Shown here: piece by piece, positions 8,477-16,679 of the stretch
How the letters are laid out: each line of letters begins with the position of its first letter
Numbering within the stretch: the first letter of the stretch is position 1
The notes under the pieces: generated by a model
Database searches by the model: none
What the model saw: only the letters and a program-made list of their open reading frames with translations
Told to the model about the DNA's origin: nothing
NCBI GenBank assembly: GCA_934630735.1
Contig: CAKTWK010000020.1
Coordinates: 1 to 36,458, forward strand
Reading direction: 5' to 3'
Length of the DNA: 36,458 nt
From: an uncultured Collinsella sp.
GTDB lineage: Bacteria; Actinomycetota; Coriobacteriia; Coriobacteriales; Coriobacteriaceae
Translations under genes and position numbers: made by a program

Positions 8477-9838
8477 ATGGATACTGTTATGAGCGTTCTC
8501 TCATCGGTCTTTTGGGGCCTGCTGATGCTTTCCGTCCTCGTGTTTTTGCACGAGGGCGGCCACTTTTTGGCGGCGCGTGCCTGCGGCGTCCGGGTGACTG
8601 AGTTCTTCTTGGGCCTGCCGTGCCGCTTTGATATCCATCACACATCGCGTCGCATTGGAACCAAGTTTGGCGTGACGCCGCTGCTGCTGGGTGGCTATGC
8701 TGCCATTTGCGGCATGGATCCGACCGACGTTTCGTGTGCCGATCGCGTGCTCGCGGCCATCTATCGCCACGGTCGTGTGACGGTGGCCGATCTTGCCGTT
8801 GAGCTTGAGCTGTCCGAGGAGGATGTGCTCGAGGCCTGTGCTTTGCTGTTGGGCTGGGGCTCCATCGCTCCCTGGTATGAAGAAGGGGAAAAGCCTTCGC
8901 CCAGTTACTATCCCACCAATTACCAGACCCTGCCGCGTGACGCGGCAGGCTATACTATCTTTGATGGCCGTCGGTTCGATCGCGAGCATGCGACTACCGA
9001 GGGCGATGTATGGGAACTGCCGTGCGGCGAGGCTGAATTCCTTGCACGTGAGCGCTCGCACACCTATTTGGGCCAGGGCTTTGTCAAGCGTGCCTTTATG
9101 CTGCTTGCGGGCATTATCGTCAATATTGTGACGGGCTTTTTGCTCCTTATGAGCATCTATTCCATCGCCGGTGTCACCGTGCCGGTGGATACCAATGTGA
9201 TTGGCCAGGTTGACGAAGGCTCGATTGCCGCCTCGGCGGGAATCGAGGGCGGCGACGCAATTCTTTCGGTCGACGGAGTATCGTGCTCTACCTGGATGGA
9301 CGTTTACGATGCCATCGGCAAGGCTGCCGGTAAGGACGATATCGCCATTGAGTACGAGCGTGACGGCAAGCAGCATTCGACCACGGTTGCGCTCAAAGAG
9401 GACGAGCGCCTAGGTGTGTATGCCTCTACGCAGGTGGTCCGTTTAGACCCCATCACGTCGGCTCGCCTGTCGTTCTCCTATATCGTGCAGACAGCGGACG
9501 GCGTGATGCGTCTGCTCCAGCCTCAGCATACGATGGAGATTCTCGATCAGTCCTCTTCGATCGTGGGTATTAGCGTTATGTCCTCACAGGCTGCTGCTGC
9601 CGGCCCTGCCACGTTCCTTTCGTTTGCCGCCCTCATTTCGTTCTCGCTTGGCTTTATGAACCTGCTGCCCATCCCGCCACTCGATGGCGGCAAGCTGGTC
9701 ATCGAGGTCATTCAAAAGATTGCGGGCCGCGAGCTTCCGCTTAAGGTCCAGACGATTGTGAGCTATGTGGGCATCGCACTCTTTGCGCTGCTGTTTGTCT
9801 ATATGCTTCGTTCCGACATCCTTCGATTTATTCTGTAG
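8477..9838 (+). CDS. rseP: Site-2 metalloprotease (RseP/M50B) with large insertion
   Basis: Membrane zinc protease that cuts substrates within the bilayer, usually anti-sigma factors or signal-peptide remnants. From ATG 8477 the product has 453 residues: a first transmembrane span containing HEGGH (residues 25-29), a hydrophobic FVKRAFMLLAGIIVNI span, one PDZ domain (about residues 205-280), and the C-terminal MNLLPIPPLDGG motif supplying the third zinc ligand. Between the GGY loop and the second span lies an insertion of roughly 105 residues (about 85-190) absent from E. coli-type RseP; its first 45 residues resemble a winged helix. The start is uncertain: TAAGGA (8456-8461) abuts TTG 8462 and is 15 bases from ATG 8477; ATG 8489 is also possible. 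Confidence 0.9.
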   Translation: MDTVMSVLSSVFWGLLMLSVLVFLHEGGHFLAARACGVRVTEFFLGLPCRFDIHHTSRRIGTKFGVTPLLLGGYAAICGMDPTDVSCADRVLAAIYRHGRVTVADLAVELELSEEDVLEACALLLGWGSIAPWYEEGEKPSPSYYPTNYQTLPRDAAGYTIFDGRRFDREHATTEGDVWELPCGEAEFLARERSHTYLGQGFVKRAFMLLAGIIVNIVTGFLLLMSIYSIAGVTVPVDTNVIGQVDEGSIAASAGIEGGDAILSVDGVSCSTWMDVYDAIGKAAGKDDIAIEYERDGKQHSTTVALKEDERLGVYASTQVVRLDPITSARLSFSYIVQTADGVMRLLQPQHTMEILDQSSSIVGISVMSSQAAAAGPATFLSFAALISFSLGFMNLLPIPPLDGGKLVIEVIQKIAGRELPLKVQTIVSYVGIALFALLFVYMLRSDILRFIL

Positions 9839-9851
9839 GGGAGTGTTTGGA

Positions 9852-10934
9852 TTGTCTTTATCCCATCCTTTGCCTCGCGAGCTGACGCGTCCCGTGCATG
9901 TGGGCGGCGTGCAGATCGGTGGCGGCGCGCCGGTGGTGGTTCAATCCATGACCTGCACCGATACCGCCGATGCCCAGGCAACGCTTGCGCAAGTGCGCGC
10001 GTTGGCGCAGGCTGGCTGCGATATCGTGCGCGTGAGCGTGCCCACCGAGGCCGCGCTTGAGGGTTTCCGCACCATCTGTGCCGAGTCTCCGGTGCCGATT
10101 GTCGCCGATATCCACTTTAACCATAAGCTCGCCATTGGTGCCGTTGAGGCCGGTGCTGCCAAGCTGCGCATTAATCCCGGCAATATCGGCGATTGGGCCA
10201 AGGTTGATGCGGTAATCGATGCTGCTGGCGCCTCGGGCTGCGCGATTCGTATCGGCGTCAATGCCGGTTCGCTTGAGCAGGATATCGCCGAGCGCGACGA
10301 CCTCACGCAGCCCGAAAAGCTCGTGATGTCGAGCGAGCGTTTCGTCAAGCATTTTGAAGACCGCGGCTTTACGAACATTGTGCTTTCGGCCAAGGCCCAT
10401 AGCGTGCAAACGACGCTCGATACCTACCGAGCCCTGTCGCGTGAGATTCCCCACGTTCCGCTTCACCTGGGCGTAACCGAGGCGGGTACCAAGCTGCAGG
10501 GCACCATCAAGAGCTCGGTGGGCCTTGGTATCCTGCTGTCTGAGGGTATCGGTGACACTATGCGCGTCTCGCTCACGGCCGATCCGGTCGAGGAGCCGCC
10601 GGTCGCCTGGGGAATTTTGCAGTCGCTGGGTCTGCGTCGCCGTGGTCCCGAGATTGTCTCGTGCCCCACGTGCGCTCGCTGTCAGGTTAACCTGATTCCT
10701 ATCGCCGAGGAAGTAACCGAGCGGCTTAAGAACTATACCGCGCCGCTTTCGATTGCCGTCATGGGATGTGCCGTTAATGGCCCCGGTGAGGCTTCTGATG
10801 CCGACCTTGGCGTTGCTTGCGGACGTGGTCAGGCTCTGCTCTTTTCGCATGGCCAGATCATTGGTAAAGTAGCTGAGGATCAAATTGTCGACGCGCTTAT
10901 GGCCGAGGTCGACAAGCTTATTGAGGAGAAATAA
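9852..10934 (+). CDS. ispG: 4-Hydroxy-3-methylbut-2-enyl diphosphate synthase (IspG)
   Basis: Penultimate MEP-pathway enzyme; a [4Fe-4S] protein converting MEcPP to HMBPP. The 360 residues begin near a QSMTCTDTADA motif, then form a TIM-barrel with VPIVADIHFNHKLA and RINPGNIG. The C-terminal cluster domain has SCPTCARC and MGCAVNGPGEASDAD, which hold the three cysteines and the glutamate that bind the cluster. I prefer TTG at 9852, eight bases after AGGGGAG (9837-9843); GTG at 9843 lies inside that site. It follows rseP by 13 bases, and its stop abuts the proS start codon. Confidence 0.95.
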   Translation: MSLSHPLPRELTRPVHVGGVQIGGGAPVVVQSMTCTDTADAQATLAQVRALAQAGCDIVRVSVPTEAALEGFRTICAESPVPIVADIHFNHKLAIGAVEAGAAKLRINPGNIGDWAKVDAVIDAAGASGCAIRIGVNAGSLEQDIAERDDLTQPEKLVMSSERFVKHFEDRGFTNIVLSAKAHSVQTTLDTYRALSREIPHVPLHLGVTEAGTKLQGTIKSSVGLGILLSEGIGDTMRVSLTADPVEEPPVAWGILQSLGLRRRGPEIVSCPTCARCQVNLIPIAEEVTERLKNYTAPLSIAVMGCAVNGPGEASDADLGVACGRGQALLFSHGQIIGKVAEDQIVDALMAEVDKLIEEK

Positions 10935-12656
10935 ATGACCCGAGCAATGTATATGTCTAAGCTCTATGCGCCGACGCTCAAAGAGGATCCTGCCGACGCC
11001 GAGCTTGCAAGCCATCGTCTGCTGCTTCGTGCCGGTATGATCCGCAAGGAGGCCGCCGGTCTCTATTCCTATCTGCCGCTCGCTTGGCGCTCGATTCGTA
11101 AGATCGAGAACATCGTGCGCGACGAGATGGACGCCGCCGGCGCCCAGGAGCTCATGATGCCCATTATGGTCGATGCCGAGCTGTGGCGTGAATCCGGCCG
11201 CATCGATGCCTATGGCAAGGAGCTCGTGCGCTTTGACGACCGTCATGGTCGCGAGTTTGTGCTGGGCCCCACGCACGAGGAGACCGTCACGGCCCTGGTG
11301 CGCAATGAGCTGCGCTCCTATAAGCAGCTGCCCGTCAACCTGTACCACATTCAGGACAAGTTCCGCGATGAGTTCCGTCCCCGCTTTGGACTGATGCGCG
11401 GCCGCGAGTTCATCATGAAGGACGCCTACAGCTTCTCTGCCACGCAGGAGAGCCTGCAGGAGGAGTACGACAAGATGAAGCAGGCCTACGCCAACATCTG
11501 CGAGCGTTGCTACATCAAGGCTCTGCCCGTTGTCGCCGACTCCGGCGAGATCGGCGGCGACACCTCCGTCGAGTACATGGCTCTGGCCGACGCCGGCGAG
11601 GCTTCGCTCGTCTACTGTGACGATTGCGGCTTTGCTGCCGACGACGAGGCTGCAAGCACCAAGGTCGTTGTGACCGAGGGCCCCGGCGACGGCACGCTCA
11701 CCAAGGTTGAGACTCCGGAGATGGGCACCATCGAGGCCGTCGCCAAGTTCTTCGGTTTCCCCGAGAACGGTACGCGTAAGTCGCTGGCGCTCATCGACGC
11801 CGAAGGCAAGCCAGTCGTTGCCATTGTCCCGGGCGACCACGAGCTCAATGACTGCAAGGCCGAGCACGTCTTTGGCAAGGGCTATCGTATGATGACCGAC
11901 GAGGAGCTCCAGACCTACGGTCTGCACAAGGGATTTATCGGACCGGTTAACCTGCCCGAGGGCATCCGTCTGGCGTGCGACGAGAGCCTGCGCGAGTCCA
12001 AGCAGTGGGCCTGCGGTGCCAACGAGGTCGATTATCACTTTACCGGTGCTTGCCCCGAGCGCGACTTTTCCGTCGATGAGTGGGCCGACCTGGTTACCGT
12101 CGTTGCCGGCGATCCCTGCCCGCACTGCGGCAAGCCGCTCTCTGCTGCTCGCGGTATCGAGGTCTCCCAGGTTTTCCAGCTGGGCACCAAGTACTCTGAG
12201 GCCATGGGCGCCACCTTTATGGACGAGGACGGCAAGGAGAAGCCGCTTATCATGGGTTGCTACGGCGTTGGCGTGTCCCGTTCGCTCGCTGCCGTCGTGG
12301 AGCAGCACAACGACGAGCACGGTATCGTCTGGCCTGTCTCCGTTGCCCCGTACGAGGTTGCAGTGATTCCGCTCGACCCCAAGAAGGAGGAGTGCGCTAC
12401 CGTCTGCGAGCAGATCGTTGATGGTCTGTGCGCCGAGGGTATCGAAGTCGTCGTCGACGATCGCGATGAGCGTCCTGGCTTTAAGTTTGCTGACAACGAC
12501 CTTATGGGCTTCCCGTATCAGGTGGTGCTCGGCAAGCGTGGCCTTAAGAACGGCACCGTTGAGCTCAAGGACCGTGCCACGGGCGAGCGCGAGGACGTTG
12601 CGATCGACGAGGTCGTCACCAAGGTTGCTGAGCTTGTGAAGGCAGCTCGTCGTTAA
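10935..12656 (+). CDS. proS: Prolyl-tRNA synthetase, bacterial type with editing domain
   Basis: Charges tRNA-Pro. At 573 residues it is the long bacterial form: class II motif 1 in the GLYSYLPLAWRSIRKIE region, motif 2 around FRDEFRPRFGLMRGREF, an INS/YbaK-like editing domain inserted at about 230-380, and motif 3 near VGVSRSLAAVVEQ, followed by the anticodon-binding domain. The start ATG at 10935 directly follows the ispG stop and has GAGGAG seven bases upstream; two more ATGs lie within the first nine codons. It is the last gene of the pyrH-to-proS run and is followed by terminators. Confidence 0.97.
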   Translation: MTRAMYMSKLYAPTLKEDPADAELASHRLLLRAGMIRKEAAGLYSYLPLAWRSIRKIENIVRDEMDAAGAQELMMPIMVDAELWRESGRIDAYGKELVRFDDRHGREFVLGPTHEETVTALVRNELRSYKQLPVNLYHIQDKFRDEFRPRFGLMRGREFIMKDAYSFSATQESLQEEYDKMKQAYANICERCYIKALPVVADSGEIGGDTSVEYMALADAGEASLVYCDDCGFAADDEAASTKVVVTEGPGDGTLTKVETPEMGTIEAVAKFFGFPENGTRKSLALIDAEGKPVVAIVPGDHELNDCKAEHVFGKGYRMMTDEELQTYGLHKGFIGPVNLPEGIRLACDESLRESKQWACGANEVDYHFTGACPERDFSVDEWADLVTVVAGDPCPHCGKPLSAARGIEVSQVFQLGTKYSEAMGATFMDEDGKEKPLIMGCYGVGVSRSLAAVVEQHNDEHGIVWPVSVAPYEVAVIPLDPKKEECATVCEQIVDGLCAEGIEVVVDDRDERPGFKFADNDLMGFPYQVVLGKRGLKNGTVELKDRATGEREDVAIDEVVTKVAELVKAARR

Positions 12657-12686
12657 TCGGCGATTTCGCTTGTTGTTCGATATACG

Positions 12687-12735
12687 GGACGGCCTCGTAT
12701 TTCTCCAGATTGGGGAGATGCGGGGCCGTCCTTTT
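12687..12735 (+). terminator. Terminator of proS
   Basis: GGACGGCC (12687-12694) pairs with GGCCGTCC (12724-12731), with further imperfect pairing inside, and TTTT follows. It lies 30 bases after the proS stop. Confidence 0.85.
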
Positions 12736-12760
12736 ATCTTGTCGGCGTGCTCAATCGCTA

Positions 12761-12805
12761 AAAGGAAAACCCCACAGCCCATGCGAGCTGCGGGGTTTTT
12801 CCTTT
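12761..12805. terminator. Bidirectional terminator between convergent genes
   Basis: A long hairpin pairs AAAGGAAAACCCC...CAGC (12761-12778) with GCTG...GGGGTTTTTCCTTT (12787-12805), with one mismatch and one bulge. A-rich and T-rich flanks make it work on either strand, serving the - strand kinase-like gene and backing up proS. Confidence 0.85.
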
Positions 12806-12837
12806 GTGCCTCCGATGCGAAATGAATCGCTCAGATA

Positions 12838-13602
12838 TTACTGATAATCGACGACGTCGATCCAGTTCTTAAGGAACTCATCGTTCACGTTGCGCTTACG
12901 AGCGAGCTCGGAAGCGGCGACGATGCTCGTCCACTGGCGCACGACCTGCATGGGCATGTCGGCGCGGTCGCAGTAGAGCTCCAGGTAGGCCTCGGCCTGA
13001 TCCTTGCTGGTGAGGGCAAAGAGCAGATAGGTCGTGGCAACGTCGGCGGCAGGGGAGCCCTGGGTGGCGTGTGCCCAGTCGCACACGTAGAGCTTGCGGT
13101 CCTCGCCAACGATGACGTTGGAGGGGTTGAAGTCGCCGTGGCAGACCTTGAACTCCTTGGTCATGCCGTCCAAGCGCTCCTGAAGGTTGTAGCGCGTGGT
13201 GGCATTGAGCTGATCCAGGCTGTCGATCATGCGGGCGAACTTGTCGCGCTGGCGGTTGAGCAGCGGGGAGGTGTAGCCGTGGATCTCAATCTGGAGGTCA
13301 ACGAACATCTCGAGGTACTCACCGAAGCGCTGGGGCTCGGCAGTCATCTTCTCGGCAAGGGTGGTACCCGGGACCTTCTCGGTTACGAGCGCCCAGCCGT
13401 TGGCGTTCTCGAGCTGGGAAACCTCGAGAGCCTTGGGGCTGCGGATGCCGCACTCATTGATGCGGGCAAGATTCAAAGCCTCGTTGAACACGTCAGAGAC
13501 GGGCTTGGTCTCGTTGAAGACCTTAACGATCTTGTCGCCCAGGTCGTAAACGACCTTGTTGCCACGGCGGACGAGCTCGGTCTTAGAATCGGGTAGCAGC
13601 AT
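12838..13602 (-). CDS. Phosphotransferase of the APH/choline-kinase fold, unknown substrate
   Basis: Small kinase-like protein of 254 residues. An N-lobe Lys lies in KIVKVF (about residue 27), the catalytic loop is CHGDFNPSN (about 154-162) and the metal-binding Asp is in VCDWAHATQG (about 174). These are the aminoglycoside phosphotransferase and choline/ethanolamine kinase motifs. The substrate cannot be read from sequence; an antibiotic-resistance role is not implied, since this fold is common in small-molecule kinases. ATG at 13602 is preceded by AAAGGA on the - strand. It lies downstream of adhE in the same direction, separated by 88 bases holding a strong hairpin, and may be partly read through from adhE. 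Confidence 0.85.
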   Translation of the reverse strand: MLLPDSKTELVRRGNKVVYDLGDKIVKVFNETKPVSDVFNEALNLARINECGIRSPKALEVSQLENANGWALVTEKVPGTTLAEKMTAEPQRFGEYLEMFVDLQIEIHGYTSPLLNRQRDKFARMIDSLDQLNATTRYNLQERLDGMTKEFKVCHGDFNPSNVIVGEDRKLYVCDWAHATQGSPAADVATTYLLFALTSKDQAEAYLELYCDRADMPMQVVRQWTSIVAASELARKRNVNDEFLKNWIDVVDYQ

Positions 13603-13634
13603 GGTTGCATCCTTTCAACGATGCGATAGAAGCG

Positions 13635-13673
13635 ACGGCGGGGGTGTGTGAAACACCCGTGCACCCCCGCCGT
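13635..13673 (-). other. Strong GC hairpin between adhE and the kinase-like gene
   Basis: A perfect 12-bp stem (13635-13646 with 13662-13673). No U-tract follows it on the - strand, so it is not a standard terminator. It may mark and stabilise the 3' end of the adhE message. Confidence 0.6.
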
Positions 13674-13690
13674 TAAAAACCGTGCTAGAA

Positions 13691-16339
13691 CTAGCAGACG
13701 GCGTAATCCTGAGGCTCGCGGCCGTAGTAGGCGTCCAAGTAGAGCTCCTTGATCTCGCTCATGAGCGGGTAGCGCGGGTTAGCGCCGGTGCACTGGTCGT
13801 TGAATGCCTGCTCGGTCATCTCGTCGAGGGTGTCGAGGAAGTACTTCTCGTCGACACCGTAGTCGGCGATGGTCTTCTTGACGCCGATGAAGTCCTTGAG
13901 CTCCTCGAGCTTCGTGATGAAGTTCTCGAAGACCTCCTTGTCGTCCTTGCCCTCGATGCCGCAGTACTTGGCGATCTCGGCGTAGTTGTGCAGCGCGTTG
14001 GGGTAAGGATACTGGGAGAAGGTGCCCATCTTGACGGGGGCCTCGGCGGCGTTGTAGCGCATGACGCGGGTCAGGATGACGGCGTTGGCGAGGCCGTGGG
14101 GCAGGTGATGGAAAGCGCCGAGCTTGTGGGCCATGGAGTGGTTGAGGCCCAGGAAGGCGTTGGCGAAGGCCATACCGGCCATGCAGGAGGCGTTGTGCAT
14201 CTCCTCGCGGGCGTGCGGGTCCTTGGCGCCGTTCGTGAAGCTGGAGGGCAGGTTCTCAAAGACGAGCTTGGCAGCGCGCTCGGAGAGGCCCTTGGTGTAG
14301 TCGGAAGCCATGATGGAGACGTAGGACTCGATGGCGTGGGTCATGACATCGATGCCGGAGGCAGCGGTCAGGCCGCGCGGGGCGGTCATGCAGTTGTCGG
14401 CGTCGACGATAGCCATGTTGGGGAGTAGCGCGTAGTCGGCGAGCGGCCACTTGATGCCGGTCTCCTTGTCGGTGATGATGGCGAACGGCGTGCACTCGGA
14501 GCCGGTACCCGAGGAGGTCGGGACGGCGACGAAGTAGGCCTTCTTGCCCATCTCGGGGAAGGTGAAGATACGCTTGCGGATGTCCATGAAGTCCATGGCC
14601 ATGTCCTCAAACTTGCACTCGGGGTGCTCGTACATCATCCACATGATCTTGCCGGCGTCCATAGCGGAGCCACCGCCGACGGCGATGATGACGTCCGGCT
14701 CAAAGAGAGCCATCTGCTTGGCGCCGCGACGTGCGCACTGCAGCGACGGATCGGGCTCGACGTCGTAGAAGCAGTCGTGGGCGATGCCCATCTCGTCGAG
14801 CTTGGCCTCGATGGCGCGGGTGTTGCCATTCTTGAAGAGGAACTGGTCGGTGACGATGAAGGCGCGCTTCTTGCCCATGACGGTGCCGAGCTCGTCGAGG
14901 GCGACGGGCGTGGAACCCTTCTTGAAGTAGACCTTCTCGGGAGCGCGGAACCACAGCATGTTCTCACGGCGCTCGGCCACAGTCTTAACGTTGATCAAGT
15001 GCTTCACCCCAACGTTCTCGGAGACGGAGTTGCCGCCCCAGGAGCCGCAGCCCAGGGTCAGAGACGGCTTCATGCCAAAGTTGTACAGGTCACCGATGCC
15101 GCCGTGCGAGGACGGGGTGTTGATGACGATACGGCAGGCCTTCATGACATGCTCGAACAGGCTGATCTTCTCGGCCTGGGCGGGGTGCACGTACAGAGAG
15201 GCGGTGTGGCCCGGGCCACCGGCGAGCACCAGGTGCTCGGCCTTGTCGACGGCCTCCTGGAAGTCCTTGGCGTGGTACATGGCCAGGACCGGGGAGAGCT
15301 TCTCGTGGGAGAACTCTTCCTTGGCGGGGTCGGTGGAGGTGACCTCGGCGATCAGGATCTTGGTCTTGGCGGGAACCTCGATGCCGGCGAGCTCGGCGAT
15401 CTTGGCGGCAGCCATGCCGGGGATGCGGTGATCGAGGGCGCCGTTCTTGAACATGGCAGCACGCAGGGCCTCCATCTCGGCACCCTGCTTGACGAAGTAG
15501 CAGCCGCGCTTCTGGAACTCGGCCTTAACCTGGTCATAGATGGTGTCGATAACGGTCACGGACTGCTCGGAAGCGCAAATCATGCCGTTGTCGAAGGTCT
15601 TGGAGTGGATGATGGAGTTGACGGCGAGCAGCACGTCGGCGGTGTCGTCGATGACGACCGGGGTGTTACCGGCGCCGACGCCCAGGGCGGGCTTGCCCGA
15701 GGAGTAGGCGGCCTTGACCATGCCCGGGCCACCGGTGGCGAGGATGATGTCGACGTCGCGCATGACCATGTTGGTCAGCTCGATGGAGGGGACATCGACC
15801 CAGCCGATGATGCCCTCGGGGGCGCCAGCCTTGACGGCGGCGTCAAGCACGAGCTTGGCGGCGGCGATGGTGCACTTGGCGGCAGCCGGGTGCGGGGAGA
15901 TGATGATGGCGTTGCGGGTCTTCAGGCTGATCAGCGTCTTGAAGATCGCGGTGGAGGTGGGGTTGGTCGTCGGGATGACGGCACCCACGATACCGATGGG
16001 CTCGGCGATCTTGGTGATGCCGTAGGCCTCGTCGCGCTCCAGGACACCACAGGTCTTGGTGTTCTTGTAAGCGTTGTAGATGTACTCTGCGGCGTAGTGG
16101 TTCTTGATGACCTTGTCCTCAAGAACGCCGCGGCCGGTCTCCTCGATGGCCATCTTCGCCAACGGGATACGAGCCTTGTTGGCGGCCATGGCGGCCTCAT
16201 AGAAGATCTTGTCGACCTGCTCCTGCGTGTACGTAGCAAAAAGCGCCTGGGCCTCTCGCATCTGAGCGAGCTTAGCCTCAAGCGCCTCTACGTTGTCCAC
16301 AATTGCGGGAGTAGTGTTTTCCGGTGACTTTTTCACCAT
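13691..16339 (-). CDS. adhE: Bifunctional acetaldehyde/alcohol dehydrogenase AdhE
   Basis: Reduces acetyl-CoA to acetaldehyde and then ethanol, regenerating two NAD+ in fermentation; the family forms long filaments called spirosomes. The 882 residues hold an N-terminal CoA-acylating aldehyde dehydrogenase with its catalytic Cys near 255 (GMICASEQS). A linker and an iron-dependent alcohol dehydrogenase follow, with the NAD motif GGGSAMDAGK and the His-rich metal site GLNHSMAHKLGAFHHLPHG. Length and domain order are complete. ATG at 16339 follows GGAG on the - strand. Codon bias is extreme, fitting high expression. A promoter and a perfect inverted repeat lie upstream. Confidence 0.97.
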   Translation of the reverse strand: MVKKSPENTTPAIVDNVEALEAKLAQMREAQALFATYTQEQVDKIFYEAAMAANKARIPLAKMAIEETGRGVLEDKVIKNHYAAEYIYNAYKNTKTCGVLERDEAYGITKIAEPIGIVGAVIPTTNPTSTAIFKTLISLKTRNAIIISPHPAAAKCTIAAAKLVLDAAVKAGAPEGIIGWVDVPSIELTNMVMRDVDIILATGGPGMVKAAYSSGKPALGVGAGNTPVVIDDTADVLLAVNSIIHSKTFDNGMICASEQSVTVIDTIYDQVKAEFQKRGCYFVKQGAEMEALRAAMFKNGALDHRIPGMAAAKIAELAGIEVPAKTKILIAEVTSTDPAKEEFSHEKLSPVLAMYHAKDFQEAVDKAEHLVLAGGPGHTASLYVHPAQAEKISLFEHVMKACRIVINTPSSHGGIGDLYNFGMKPSLTLGCGSWGGNSVSENVGVKHLINVKTVAERRENMLWFRAPEKVYFKKGSTPVALDELGTVMGKKRAFIVTDQFLFKNGNTRAIEAKLDEMGIAHDCFYDVEPDPSLQCARRGAKQMALFEPDVIIAVGGGSAMDAGKIMWMMYEHPECKFEDMAMDFMDIRKRIFTFPEMGKKAYFVAVPTSSGTGSECTPFAIITDKETGIKWPLADYALLPNMAIVDADNCMTAPRGLTAASGIDVMTHAIESYVSIMASDYTKGLSERAAKLVFENLPSSFTNGAKDPHAREEMHNASCMAGMAFANAFLGLNHSMAHKLGAFHHLPHGLANAVILTRVMRYNAAEAPVKMGTFSQYPYPNALHNYAEIAKYCGIEGKDDKEVFENFITKLEELKDFIGVKKTIADYGVDEKYFLDTLDEMTEQAFNDQCTGANPRYPLMSEIKELYLDAYYGREPQDYAVC

Positions 16340-16379
16340 TTGTGTCTCCTTGCGATCGGAGATTTACCCTACGCCTTGC

Positions 16380-16388
16380 ATGATAGCA
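16380..16388 (-). promoter_or_regulatory. Predicted extended -10 promoter of adhE
   Basis: On the - strand the bases read TGC-TATCAT, the same extended -10 as rpsB. The -35 region is weak. The untranslated leader would be about 35 bases. Confidence 0.5.
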
Positions 16389-16432
16389 AGAAATTATTCG
16401 GCGAACGGTCAGATTCCCGTAAAAGGCATACT

Positions 16433-16460
16433 AAAACGCTTCAACTAAATGAAGCGTTTT
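16433..16460. repeat. Perfect inverted repeat upstream of adhE
   Basis: AAAACGCTTCA (16433-16443) and TGAAGCGTTTT (16450-16460) are exact inverted copies around six bases. It sits some 50-75 bases upstream of the adhE -10. It could be an operator for a dimeric regulator, or a terminator-like hairpin insulating adhE from the transposase unit. It does not match the Rex consensus I know. The rest of 16340-16490 holds no gene. Confidence 0.6.
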
Positions 16461-16490
16461 AACTAAAACTATCTGCCCACTGCATCACCC

Positions 16491-16543
16491 CACTCATTGG
16501 GGACGGTCTTACATGAGTGCTTCCACTCATTTGGGACAGACAT
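16491..16543 (-). repeat. Left REP-like end
   Basis: Contains CACTCAT at 16491 and 16524 and the inverted ATGAGTG at 16513-16519. ATGAGTG can therefore pair with either neighbour, including a tight hairpin with a CTTC loop. GGGAC follows each CACTCATT copy, so the end consists of two direct units of about 20 bases. Confidence 0.8.
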
Positions 16544-16590
16544 CGATTTGCCATTTTGCCGTTCTGGACCTGTTTTTGCCGCTTATTGGA

Positions 16591-16596
16591 TATAAA
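16591..16596 (+). promoter_or_regulatory. Possible -10 for the RAYT gene
   Basis: TATAAA in an AT-rich patch upstream of the transposase; no clear -35. Weak evidence. Confidence 0.3.
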
Positions 16597-16679
16597 TAGG
16601 TCACAGGCTCAGCATTTTGCGTTGCTTCTCTCCTTTTAGGTGTTGCCTGTTCGCCTGTTCAGTTTTGAAAGGAGAGATT

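Noticed and set aside
9858..12782. Very long open frame on the - strand opposite ispG and proS
   Set aside because: It mirrors the codon pattern of two clearly conserved + strand genes. GC-rich, GAG/CTC-biased coding gives long antisense frames, and its protein shows no recognisable domain.
13635..13673. Rho-independent terminator after adhE
   Set aside because: The stem is strong but no T-run follows on the - strand. It is listed only as a hairpin.
14624..16327. Long open frame on the + strand opposite adhE
   Set aside because: Low-complexity Gly/Asp/Val/Leu-rich antisense of a complete, strongly biased adhE gene.
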